Source: Janthinobacterium rivuli (GTDB taxonomy: Bacteria; Pseudomonadota; Gammaproteobacteria; Burkholderiales; Burkholderiaceae_D). From it: a stretch of 50,930 nt of DNA. Both the position numbers and the translations under genes were made by a program. The DNA is taken from contig NZ_WFLJ01000030.1 in assembly GCF_009208735.1 (NCBI RefSeq), positions 1-50,930 on the forward strand. Reading direction: 5' to 3'. Numbering within the stretch: the first letter of the stretch is position 1; every line of letters begins with the position of its first letter. Shown here in pieces: positions 16,764 to 24,049 of the stretch. Under the pieces are notes generated by a model. The model saw only the letters and a program-made list of their open reading frames with translations. It did not search any database and was not told the DNA's origin.

Positions 16764-17759
16764 ATGAAGAGTCAAAATGATGTTGTTCCCCCTTCAACAC
16801 CCCCGGTTCAGCCGCAAGCCCAATTCGTAACGATCGCCGAGGAAGAAGCAGGCCAGCGTATCGACAACTACTTATTAAGAGTGTGCAAGGGAGTGCCTAA
16901 AAGCCACATCTACCGGATATTGCGATCGGGAGAAGTGCGGGTCAATAAAGGCCGTATCGATCAGCTGTACCGTCTCGCCGCCGGCGACGTGGTGCGCATT
17001 CCACCCGTGCGCGTGGCCGAAAAGGCGCCCACGGGCGCGCCGGCCGCCGAGTTCAAGATCATCTTCGAGGATGCGCAACTGCTCGTCATCGACAAGCCGG
17101 CCGGCGTGGCCGTGCATGGCGGCTCGGGCGTCTCGTTCGGCGTGATCGAGCAATTGCGCGCCTCGCGCCCCGACGCCAAGTTCCTGGAGCTGGTGCACCG
17201 CCTGGACCGCGACACGTCCGGCTTGCTGTTGTTGGCAAAGAAACGTTCCGCGTTGACGAATTTGCACGAGCAGATGCGCGACGGCGTCACCGACAAGCGC
17301 TACCTGGTGCTGGTGGCCGGCGACTGGAAGAATGCGCGCCAGCATATCAAGTTGCCGCTGCATAAATATACGACGGCCGAAGGCGAGCGCCGGGTGGCCG
17401 TGCAGGCCGATGGACTGGCGTCGCACACGGTGTTTTCACTGTTGCATAAATATCACAACTTCGCCTTGCTGGAAGCGGAATTGAAGACGGGACGCACGCA
17501 CCAGATCCGCGTGCACCTGTCCTCGTCCGGTTTCCCCATCGCCGGCGACGATAAATATGGCGACTTCGCCCTCAACCGTGCCCTGTTGAAAGCCGACAGC
17601 ACGCGCGGCGCCCTGAAACGCATGTTCCTGCATGCGCATCAAATCACGTTCACGCATCCGGAAACGGGCAAGAGCATGACCCTGAACGCACCGCTGGCTG
17701 CCGAATGCGAGCGTTTCTTGGTAAGCTTGGGCAAACCATTGGCTGTTGCCGCACGTTAA
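16764..17759 (+). CDS. rluC: 23S rRNA pseudouridine(955/2504/2580) synthase RluC (331 aa)
   Basis: Converts three uridines of 23S rRNA to pseudouridine. An S4 RNA-binding domain occupies about residues 30-90 (QRIDNYLLRVCKGVPKSHIY, then RSGEVRVNKGR). The RluA-type catalytic domain follows, with HRLDRDTSGLLLLAKK at about 145-160; D148 should be the catalytic aspartate. KTGRTHQIRVHL and PIAGDDKYG are also present. Length and position divergent from rne match RluC rather than RluA or RluD. The HAD gene follows 62 bp downstream. Confidence 0.93.
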   Translation: MKSQNDVVPPSTPPVQPQAQFVTIAEEEAGQRIDNYLLRVCKGVPKSHIYRILRSGEVRVNKGRIDQLYRLAAGDVVRIPPVRVAEKAPTGAPAAEFKIIFEDAQLLVIDKPAGVAVHGGSGVSFGVIEQLRASRPDAKFLELVHRLDRDTSGLLLLAKKRSALTNLHEQMRDGVTDKRYLVLVAGDWKNARQHIKLPLHKYTTAEGERRVAVQADGLASHTVFSLLHKYHNFALLEAELKTGRTHQIRVHLSSSGFPIAGDDKYGDFALNRALLKADSTRGALKRMFLHAHQITFTHPETGKSMTLNAPLAAECERFLVSLGKPLAVAAR

Positions 17760-17821
17760 GTGTGGCCGGGACTATCCACAAGATAGTCAGGCCATCATTC
17801 ATTCTCAAGGAGCCGGCGGCT

Positions 17822-18496
17822 ATGCCGTCGGGAAACATGGCAAGAAAGCAATTTGATCTGATCGTCTTCGATTGGGACGGTACCCTGATAGACAGTACCT
17901 CGACCATCGTCAAGTGCATCCAGGCATCGGCCAAAGACCTGGGCTTGCCAATTCCCACCGAGCTGGTCGCTTCGCACGTGATCGGCCTGGGCTTGCAGGA
18001 AGCCATGCAGCTGGTGATGCCGGACGTGGAGCCGAAATACCATGCGCGCATGGCCGAGCGCTACCGTTATCACTATCTGTCGCGCGATCACGAGCTGACA
18101 CTGTTTCCCGGCGTGCACGAAATGCTGCTGGAATTGTCGCAGCAAGCGTACTTTCTGGCCGTCGCCACGGGCAAGAGCCGTGTCGGCCTGAACCGTTCGC
18201 TGAATGCCGTCAAGCTGCTGTCGCTGTTTGATGCGACGCGCTGCGCCGATGAAACGTTTTCCAAGCCCCATCCGGCCATGCTGCAGGAGCTGACGCGCGA
18301 ACTGGGGCAGGACATGCGGCGCACCGTGATGATTGGCGACACCAGTCATGATTTGTTGATGGCAAGCAATGCAGGCGCGGCCGGTATTGCCGTAGAGTAT
18401 GGAGCGCATCCGGTGGAACAGTTGCAAGCGTGCCACCCGCTGTATTCGGCCGCCACGGTGGCGGACCTGCATCAATGGCTGAGCGAGAACGCATGA
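17822..18496 (+). CDS. HAD-superfamily phosphatase, phosphoglycolate-phosphatase-like (224 aa)
   Basis: A cytoplasmic HAD hydrolase. Motif I is FDWDGTLID, with nucleophile D17 and acid D19. Motif II is VATGKS, motif III the lysine in FSKPHP, and motif IV MIGDTSHD. An alpha-helical cap lies between residues 30 and 90. The start at 17822 is supported by AAGGAG nine bases upstream. Its stop overlaps the start of the Rieske gene (ATGA), so the two are translationally coupled. Substrate is not evident; phosphoglycolate or a nucleotide or sugar phosphate is typical of this subfamily. Confidence 0.88.
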   Translation: MPSGNMARKQFDLIVFDWDGTLIDSTSTIVKCIQASAKDLGLPIPTELVASHVIGLGLQEAMQLVMPDVEPKYHARMAERYRYHYLSRDHELTLFPGVHEMLLELSQQAYFLAVATGKSRVGLNRSLNAVKLLSLFDATRCADETFSKPHPAMLQELTRELGQDMRRTVMIGDTSHDLLMASNAGAAGIAVEYGAHPVEQLQACHPLYSAATVADLHQWLSENA

Positions 18497-18870
18497 TGGG
18501 CGAGGCTGTCGACGTTTTCATTTGCGCCGCCGATGCCGTCGCCGATGGCGGCAAGGGCGTGCGCTTTCCCGTCTCGGCCGGTGGCGAAGCGACCACCGGC
18601 TTTGTCGTGCGCCATGGCGGCAAGGCATATGGTTACCTGAATCGCTGCGCCCACGTGCCCATTGAACTCGATTGGGCGGAGGGCGAGTTTTTCGAGTCCA
18701 GCGGCTTGTACCTGATGTGTTCGACGCATGGCGCCATCTATGTGCCGGAAAGCGGCTTGTGTGCGGGCGGCCCCTGCAAGGGCGGGCGCCTGCGTCCGAT
18801 CGCCGTGGCCGAGCGCGATGGCCAGCTGTACTGGCAACCCGACGAGTATGTCCAGCCATTGCCGGCCTGA
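18493..18870 (+). CDS. Rieske [2Fe-2S] ferredoxin-like protein (125 aa)
   Basis: A small single-domain Rieske protein. The ligands are C52-x-H54 (NRCAHV) and C76-x2-H79 (MCSTHGA), with GLYLMCSTHGAIYVPESG surrounding the second pair and a G-P-C-K-G-G loop after it. This is an electron-transfer protein of the kind seen beside HAD and sppA genes in Burkholderiales. The start at 18493 overlaps the HAD stop by four bases; an ATG at 18496 or a longer frame is possible. No partner oxygenase is nearby. Confidence 0.86.
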   Translation: MMGEAVDVFICAADAVADGGKGVRFPVSAGGEATTGFVVRHGGKAYGYLNRCAHVPIELDWAEGEFFESSGLYLMCSTHGAIYVPESGLCAGGPCKGGRLRPIAVAERDGQLYWQPDEYVQPLPA

Positions 18871-18909
18871 GGCCGGGGCAGGCCTTCTGTAATTTAAGCA
18901 AAGTGAACC

Positions 18910-19911
18910 ATGAGCGATAACACGAATGACAAGCTGGACAGCAGCGCGCCAGCCGCCGGCCACGGTGCCCCTGCGGGGAACTGGGAGCGCGACGTGCTGG
19001 AAAAGCTGGTATTTGCCACGTTGCAAGAGCAACGCGCGCACCGCCGCTGGAGCATCTTTTTCAAGATCTTCGGCCTGCTGATCGTGCTGTTCGCCTTGTG
19101 GGTGTTTTATGACTACAACACGGCCGACGACGGCGAGACCCTGGGCCGCCACACGGCCCTGATCGATATCAGCGGCGCCATCGAGTCCGAAGGCAGCGGC
19201 TCGGCCGCCGTCGTCATCCCCGCGCTGGACAAGGCGTTTTCCGATAGCGGTTCCGTCGCCGTGGTGCTGCATATTAATAGTCCGGGCGGCAGTCCCGTGC
19301 AGGCCGGCATGATCGTCGACGAGATGCAGCGCCTGCGCAAGGGCTATCCGGACAAGCCCCTGTATGTGGTGGTCGATGAAATGTGCGCCTCGGGCGGCTA
19401 CTACATCGCCGCCGCCGCCGACCGCATCTACGTCAACAAGGCCAGCGTGGTCGGCTCGATCGGCGTGCTGATGGATGGTTTCGGCTTCACGGGCGTGATG
19501 GAAAAGGTCGGCGTCGAGCGCCGGTTGCTGACGGCGGGCGAGAACAAGGGCTTCATGGACCCGTTCAGCCCCCTGACGGACAAGCACAAGGCGTATGCGC
19601 AAGGCATGCTCAATGAAATCCACCAGCAATTCATCGACGTGGTGCGCGCGGGACGGGGCAAGCGCCTGAAGGAAACGGCCGATACCTTCTCGGGCCTGTA
19701 CTGGACGGGCGCGAAAGCCGTGGAAATGGGCCTGGCCGACGATTTCGGCACGGTCGACAGCGTGGCGCGCGACGTCGTCAAGGCGGAAGACATCGTCGAC
19801 TATACGCAGCATGAAGGTTTGCCGGAACGGGTGCTGAAGAAGTTTGGCGCCGCCATGGGCGCCGGCGCCATGAAGGCGGCCGTGCAGCAGTCACAACCGG
19901 CGTTGCGCTGA
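18910..19911 (+). CDS. sppA: Signal peptide peptidase SppA, S49 family (333 aa)
   Basis: A membrane-anchored serine protease that degrades cleaved signal peptides. A single transmembrane helix lies at about residues 42-65 (FFKIFGLLIVLFALWVF). The S49 core follows: HINSPGGSPVQAG, then ASGGYYIAAAADRIY with nucleophile S161, and the catalytic lysine K213 in AGENKGFMDPF. This is the short, single-domain form, about 330 residues compared with 618 in E. coli. It follows the Rieske gene by 39 bp and is probably in the same operon. Confidence 0.93.
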   Translation: MSDNTNDKLDSSAPAAGHGAPAGNWERDVLEKLVFATLQEQRAHRRWSIFFKIFGLLIVLFALWVFYDYNTADDGETLGRHTALIDISGAIESEGSGSAAVVIPALDKAFSDSGSVAVVLHINSPGGSPVQAGMIVDEMQRLRKGYPDKPLYVVVDEMCASGGYYIAAAADRIYVNKASVVGSIGVLMDGFGFTGVMEKVGVERRLLTAGENKGFMDPFSPLTDKHKAYAQGMLNEIHQQFIDVVRAGRGKRLKETADTFSGLYWTGAKAVEMGLADDFGTVDSVARDVVKAEDIVDYTQHEGLPERVLKKFGAAMGAGAMKAAVQQSQPALR

Positions 19912-19976
19912 AGATATCACTCTTGGCACGCAGGCAAGCCAGTCGAGAATGATTTTCAATAAGATGGTAAATTGGC

Positions 19977-20004
19977 TTGAAAAAGGGGCTGCTTGGGCTA
20001 TAGT
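19977..20004 (+). promoter_or_regulatory. Sigma-70 promoter of the intergenic small RNA
   Basis: TTGAAA at 19977-19982 and TATAGT at 19999-20004 are separated by 16 bp, close to consensus. A start near 20011 is expected. No protein gene follows on this strand before the terminator at 20150-20182. Confidence 0.75.
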
Positions 20005-20010
20005 GAAAGC

Positions 20011-20182
20011 GTAGTTCTTTTCAAGGAGGGGCGATATATCAACTATGTTGTCAGTACTAACTTGATTGGCAGGTCTTGGAACTACTTGCCGCATCGCAGA
20101 TGTGGTTTTGAGTGAATTTACATTCCTCACTAAAGTCCCGATGGGGCTTGGGAACGGCGGCGCAATGCCGCCGTTTCCTTTT
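20011..20182 (+). ncRNA. Candidate small RNA (about 172 nt), unidentified
   Basis: Bounded by a near-consensus promoter and a strong terminator. Internal pairing is extensive. GGCAGGT/ACTTGCC (20068-20074 with 20084-20090) closes a loop holding a GGA. AGTGA/TCACT pairs 20111-20115 with 20127-20131, and AGTCCC/GGGGCT pairs 20134-20139 with 20143-20148. The 5' GTAGTTC (20011-20017) can alternatively pair with GAACTAC (20079-20085), suggesting two exclusive folds. AAGGAGGGG at 20023-20031 precedes a six-codon frame (ATG 20045). No match to 6S, tmRNA, SRP or RNase P RNA was recognised. It might be a CsrA-type or Hfq-type regulator; that is speculation. Confidence 0.65.
20150..20182 (+). terminator. 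Terminator of the small RNA
   Basis: A 12-bp stem (20150-20161 with 20167-20178, one G-U pair) with loop GCAAT is followed by TTTT. This is a textbook intrinsic terminator and not an extension of sppA, which ends about 240 bp upstream. Confidence 0.88.
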
Positions 20183-20285
20183 GTGCGTGATTCATGGTCG
20201 ATGGGATGTTGTCGCCGGCTGTGTCTGGGCGTGCGGGGAGGGCAGGCATGCGAGGGTGGGGCATGGCTGGTCGGCTGGGCCGCGC

Positions 20286-20663
20286 TCAGACGGCGCAGCC
20301 GTTGCAGTGCGCGGGCAGCGGCGCGGCGCTAGATTGCCGGGCCGGCGCGGTTGCCGCGCTGATGCTGGTGTCGGGCGGCATGTCCGCCATGGCAGGTGCG
20401 CTTACGTTGTCGGCCGCCGCATCCGCTTCCGCCTGCGCAAAACCGCCCAGTTCCAGCCAGCACATGAAATGGCATTGCGCCTCGGCATGCCAACGCATCT
20501 GGCTCGCCGGCGAGGGGCGCGCGTCCGCCTCCTGCGGTGCGGCGGCGTTGCTCCAGCGCGCCACGCCGAGTCTGACTTTGTGCATGGCCGACTGTTCCGT
20601 GGCGATGCGCTGGCGCATGTCGGCGATGCTCCCTTGTAAGGCGATGGTATCGGTATGCTTCAT
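20286..20663 (-). CDS. Hypothetical protein, Cys-containing (125 aa)
   Basis: Not recognised. AAGGA lies about 9 bp before the ATG, and third codon positions are mostly G/C, supporting a real gene over the overlapping frames on the other strand. The N-terminal third looks helical (IADMRQRIATEQSAMHKVRL). A middle stretch holds two cysteines in AQCHFMCWLELGG, and the C-terminus ends HCNGCAV, a C-x2-C pair. There is no signal peptide or membrane segment. The cysteines and the upstream FNR-like box suggest a redox or oxygen link, which is inference. It is monocistronic between the small RNA and rsuA. Confidence 0.6.
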   Translation of the reverse strand: MKHTDTIALQGSIADMRQRIATEQSAMHKVRLGVARWSNAAAPQEADARPSPASQMRWHAEAQCHFMCWLELGGFAQAEADAAADNVSAPAMADMPPDTSISAATAPARQSSAAPLPAHCNGCAV

Positions 20664-20761
20664 ACGATGTCCTTGTCAGTGATTGCCTAGATATTATTCC
20701 TAAGGCTCATTAGGCGGATTCCTAACGAAGTTTCAGTCTATCAATGCGATATTCCGAGCGC

Positions 20762-20775
20762 TTGATATATCTCAA
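20762..20775. promoter_or_regulatory. FNR/ANR-like box upstream of the 125-aa hypothetical gene
   Basis: TTGATATATCTCAA differs from the FNR consensus TTGAT-N4-ATCAA at one base. On the minus strand a TAGACT -10-like hexamer at 20735-20740 places the box near -41, the geometry of a class II activated promoter. It lies about 100 bp upstream of the start at 20663. Confidence 0.4.
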
Positions 20776-20919
20776 AGGAATCATCCATTTCTCGCCAAAT
20801 CTCACCTTGTTCTTTTTGGTATTTCTGCCTGCGCCATGGTTTCGTGCCGCCGGCACCGTCGCGCGAGCGCCAGGTGCCGCCGCTTCACGCTGCCAGCCGC
20901 TTCTGGTAAAGTCACGCCC

Positions 20920-21630
20920 ATGAGTAAATTATCCCTAGACCGCATCCTGCAATCGCAGGGTTTTGGCACCCGTAAATATTGTCGTTCCCTCATCGAGGAT
21001 GGCGATGTCGTCATCGATGGCGTCACCCAGACCAATTACCGCACCACCGTCGAGACCGAAGGCCTGGTGCTGCACGTGTTCGAAGAAGAGTGGGTGGTCC
21101 GCATGCACGTGTACCTGGCGCTGAACAAGCCCGCCAACTTCGAATGCTCGCGCAAGCCCAGCCATCATCCTGGCGTGCTGACCCTGCTGCCGGAACAATT
21201 CACCTGGCGCGAAGTCCAGCCCGTCGGCCGGCTCGACCACGATACGACCGGCATGTTGCTGATGTCCGACGATGGCGCGTTTATCCATGCACAATCGTCG
21301 CCGAAGCGTCACGTTCCCAAGATTTACCAGGCCACCACGCAAGAGCCCGTGACCGATGAACTGGTGGCGCAGCTATTGGCAGGCGTGCAATTGCACGACG
21401 AGCCGGCCCCGCTGGCGGCCCTCGTCTGCGTCAAGCGCGGAGAATTCCAGCTGGAAATCGTGCTCGAGCAAGGCAAGTACCACCAGGTCAAGCGCATGCT
21501 GGCCGCCGCCGGCAACCATTGCAGCGCGCTGCACCGTTCCGCCATCGGCAGCCTGACCCTGGAATCGCTGGGTATCGCCGAAGGCGAGTGGTGCTATCTG
21601 ACCCCGGAACAGTTGGCCCTGCTGGCCTGA
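20920..21630 (+). CDS. rsuA: 16S rRNA pseudouridine(516) synthase RsuA (236 aa)
   Basis: Modifies U516 of 16S rRNA. An S4 domain lies at residues 1-60 (LDRILQSQGFGTRKYCRSLI, DGDVVIDG). The RsuA-type catalytic domain follows, with YLALNKPANFECSRKP, then VGRLDHDTTGMLLMSDDG (D106 the probable nucleophile) and LEQGKYHQVKRMLAAAGN. The start at 20920 is chosen because MSKLSLDRILQ is the family N-terminus. A good intrinsic terminator follows the stop. Confidence 0.9.
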   Translation: MSKLSLDRILQSQGFGTRKYCRSLIEDGDVVIDGVTQTNYRTTVETEGLVLHVFEEEWVVRMHVYLALNKPANFECSRKPSHHPGVLTLLPEQFTWREVQPVGRLDHDTTGMLLMSDDGAFIHAQSSPKRHVPKIYQATTQEPVTDELVAQLLAGVQLHDEPAPLAALVCVKRGEFQLEIVLEQGKYHQVKRMLAAAGNHCSALHRSAIGSLTLESLGIAEGEWCYLTPEQLALLA

Positions 21631-21647
21631 ACCTCTTCCTGACCGTC

Positions 21648-21673
21648 AAAGCCGGGACATCCCGGCTTTTTGG
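21648..21673 (+). terminator. Intrinsic terminator after rsuA
   Basis: AAAGCCGGGA, a short CAT loop and CCCGGCTTTTT form a stem with a T-run 18 bp after the rsuA stop. Confidence 0.88.
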
Positions 21674-21717
21674 CGTCTTTGGCCTCCATTGTCTGCATTT
21701 GACGAAGTTTCCCGCAC

Positions 21718-22716
21718 ATGAAATTAGCTACACTGAAGGATGGCACGCGCGACGGCCAGCTGGCTGTCGTCTCGCGCGACCTGAAAACGGCCCATCTGGC
21801 CGATGGCATCGCCTCGACCCTGCAAAAGGCGCTCGACGACTGGAGTTTCATCGCGCCCCAGCTGGACTTGCTGTACCAGACGATCAATAGCGGCCGCGGC
21901 CATCGCGCCTTCGAGTTCGACCCCGCCAACTGCATGGCGCCCTTGCCGCGCAGCAGCCTGCGCGTAGCCGGCGCATCCTACCTGCAGCAGATCGAGCGTG
22001 CGTGCAAGGCGGCGGGCATCGAGGCGCCCGCCAATCTGCGCGACGCGCCACGGATGTACCAGGGCGCCAGCGACGATTTCCTCGGCGCCCACGACGACAT
22101 TGTCTTGGCGCACGAGCAGTGGGGCATCGATTACGAGGCCGGCATCGCCGCCATCACGGACGACGTGGCCATGGGGTCGACGCCAGACCAGGCGCACTTG
22201 AACATCAAGCTGTTGATGCTGGTCAACGACATCACCCTGCGCAACCTGGCGCCCGACGAACAGGCGGGCGGCTACGGCTTCCTGCAAGCGAAGCCGGCAA
22301 TGGCGTGCTCGCCCGTCGCCATCACGCCCGACGAGCTGGGCGATGCCTGGCGCGGCGGCAAGGTGCATTACGCGCTGCGCTGCAGCCTGAACGGCAAGTT
22401 GACGGGCCAGCCCCACGCGGGCGCCGACATGGCGTTCAATTATCCGCAATTGCTCGCCCATCTGTGCCAGACGCGCAACGCGCGCGCCGGCAGCGTGGTC
22501 AGCGCGGGCGGGGTCGCCAACAAGGAAGTCAAGAAGGGGTTTTCCAGCATCGTTGAGCGACGTAACCAGGAGATGATCGCCGATGGCGTCGCCAGCACGC
22601 CATTCCTGCTGTTCGGCGACGTCGTCCGCCTGGAGATGCTGGGCGATGACGGTAAATCCCTGTTCGGCGCCATCGAACAGGCGGTGAAACAGGCCGAGGC
22701 GCGCAAGTCCCGCTAA
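21718..22716 (+). CDS. Fumarylacetoacetate hydrolase family protein (332 aa)
   Basis: FAH-fold enzyme, usually hydrolysing or decarboxylating acylpyruvate-type substrates with a divalent metal. The N-terminal domain begins MKLATLKDGTRDGQLAVVSR, followed by FAH core segments: APRMYQGASDDFLGAHDDIV, then HEQWGIDYEAGIAAITDDV with the likely metal-binding acids, and NDITLRNLA, GFLQAKPAMACSP and GSVVSAGGVANKE. Length suits the single-chain 330-residue FAH subfamily found near aromatic amino-acid catabolism genes in related bacteria. None of those genes is adjacent here. It ends 139 bp before flhB. Confidence 0.88.
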   Translation: MKLATLKDGTRDGQLAVVSRDLKTAHLADGIASTLQKALDDWSFIAPQLDLLYQTINSGRGHRAFEFDPANCMAPLPRSSLRVAGASYLQQIERACKAAGIEAPANLRDAPRMYQGASDDFLGAHDDIVLAHEQWGIDYEAGIAAITDDVAMGSTPDQAHLNIKLLMLVNDITLRNLAPDEQAGGYGFLQAKPAMACSPVAITPDELGDAWRGGKVHYALRCSLNGKLTGQPHAGADMAFNYPQLLAHLCQTRNARAGSVVSAGGVANKEVKKGFSSIVERRNQEMIADGVASTPFLLFGDVVRLEMLGDDGKSLFGAIEQAVKQAEARKSR

Positions 22717-22855
22717 GGTTACTGGAGAGTAAAGGAAATACAGGGCATTTGCCCCCCTGTTCCGCCGATGGCGTGCGCCCGCTTGAACCGATAATGCCCC
22801 ATGCCCAGTCCGTATTGCGCCTAGCCAGGCCGCAGGACTTCACCGGAGTTGATTG

Positions 22856-24049
22856 ATGTCGGAAGACAGCGACGCAGAAAAGACCGAAGCCGCGTCACCG
22901 AAGCGCCTCGAGCAGGCGCGTGAGGAAGGCGACGTTCCGCGATCGCGTGAAGTGGCCACGTTTACGGTGCTGATGGCGTCCGGCTGCTGCCTGTGGTTTG
23001 CCGGCGACGCCATCGTGCGGCGGCTGACGGCCGTCATGGTGTCCGGCCTGACCCTGGACCGGGAGCAGATCCTCAATCCCGACGCGATGATGTTGCGCAT
23101 CGGCTACGACGTGGGCTCGGTCTTGCTGACTTGCCTGCCGTACGCGCTGGCCATCATGCTCGTCGCCCTGGCCTCGCCCGTGCTGGTGGGCGGCTGGCTG
23201 TTCAGTTCCAAGGCGTTTACCCCCAATTTTGGCAAGCTCAACCCGATTCGCGGCCTGGGCAATATGTTTTCGAAGAATGCGCTGGTGGAATTGCTCAAGG
23301 CCATCGCCAAGACCCTCGTCGTCGGCGTCGTCGCCTGGATGGTGATGCAGCATCAAAAGGACGCCGTGCTGGGCCTGTCGGTCGAATCCTTGCGCTCCGG
23401 CTCGGCCCATCTGATCAGCCTGCTGATCACGGCCTTCCTGCTGATCGTCGGCGCGCTGGGCCTGATCGCCGCCATCGACGGTCCCTACCAGATGTGGCAC
23501 TACGCCAACAAGATGAAAATGTCCTTGCAGGAAGTCAAGCAAGAGGCGAAGGAGTCGGACGGCAATCCGCAGATCAAGGCGAAGATCCGCCAGATGCAGC
23601 ATGAAATGTCGCGCCGCCGCATGATGGCCGACGTGCCGACGGCCGACGTGGTGGTGACCAACCCGACGCACTACGCGGTGGCGCTGAAATACGGCGAGAA
23701 TTCGCGCGGCGCGCCGCAGGTGGTGGCCAAGGGCGTCGACGAGGTGGCGGCGAAGATCCGCGAACTGGCCGGCGAACACAAGGTCGCCATCCTGGAAGCG
23801 CCGGCCCTGGCGCGCGCGCTGTACAAGCACACGGACATCGGCGACGAGATTCCCGAGGCGCTGTATGGCGCCGTGGCCGAAGTACTGGCCTACGTGTTCC
23901 AGCTGCGCAGCTACGGCAACGGCCACGGCGAGCGTCCCGACAAGCCGAAGAAACTCGACGTGCCGCCCGAGCTCGACCCACAGAACCCCGCATCGCAGAC
24001 CCCGCCCGCAGCCGGCGCGGCAGACAAGAATAAAGGAAGTACACCATGA
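22856..24049 (+). CDS. flhB: Flagellar export-gate switch protein FlhB (397 aa)
   Basis: Part of the flagellar type III export gate; autocleavage switches export from rod/hook to filament substrates. The N-terminus is the family's charged segment (SEDSDAEKTEAASPKRLEQA), followed by four hydrophobic helices. The cytoplasmic domain carries the NPTH cleavage motif (VVVTNPTHYAVALKY, about residue 269), then LARALYKHTDIGDEIPEALY. The ATG at 22856 is preferred over a TTG one codon earlier. The tail is a Pro/Lys-rich extension. The stop overlaps flhA's start as ATGA. No clear flagellar promoter was identified in the 139 bp upstream. Confidence 0.97.
   Translation: MSEDSDAEKTEAASPKRLEQAREEGDVPRSREVATFTVLMASGCCLWFAGDAIVRRLTAVMVSGLTLDREQILNPDAMMLRIGYDVGSVLLTCLPYALAIMLVALASPVLVGGWLFSSKAFTPNFGKLNPIRGLGNMFSKNALVELLKAIAKTLVVGVVAWMVMQHQKDAVLGLSVESLRSGSAHLISLLITAFLLIVGALGLIAAIDGPYQMWHYANKMKMSLQEVKQEAKESDGNPQIKAKIRQMQHEMSRRRMMADVPTADVVVTNPTHYAVALKYGENSRGAPQVVAKGVDEVAAKIRELAGEHKVAILEAPALARALYKHTDIGDEIPEALYGAVAEVLAYVFQLRSYGNGHGERPDKPKKLDVPPELDPQNPASQTPPAAGAADKNKGSTP

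Noticed and set aside
20011..20182. Identification of the small RNA as 6S RNA
   Set aside because: The 5' and 3' ends do not form a long closing stem with a central bubble; the 3' end is a separate terminator.
20066..20682. Several plus-strand frames after sppA
   Set aside because: They cross the small-RNA terminator, lack ribosome-binding sites and show no protein features; the minus-strand 125-codon gene fits better.
22755..22790. A terminator or flagellar promoter between the FAH gene and flhB
   Set aside because: The ACAGGG/CCCTGT pairing has no T-run, and ACCGATAA at about 22788 has no matching -35 at the required distance.
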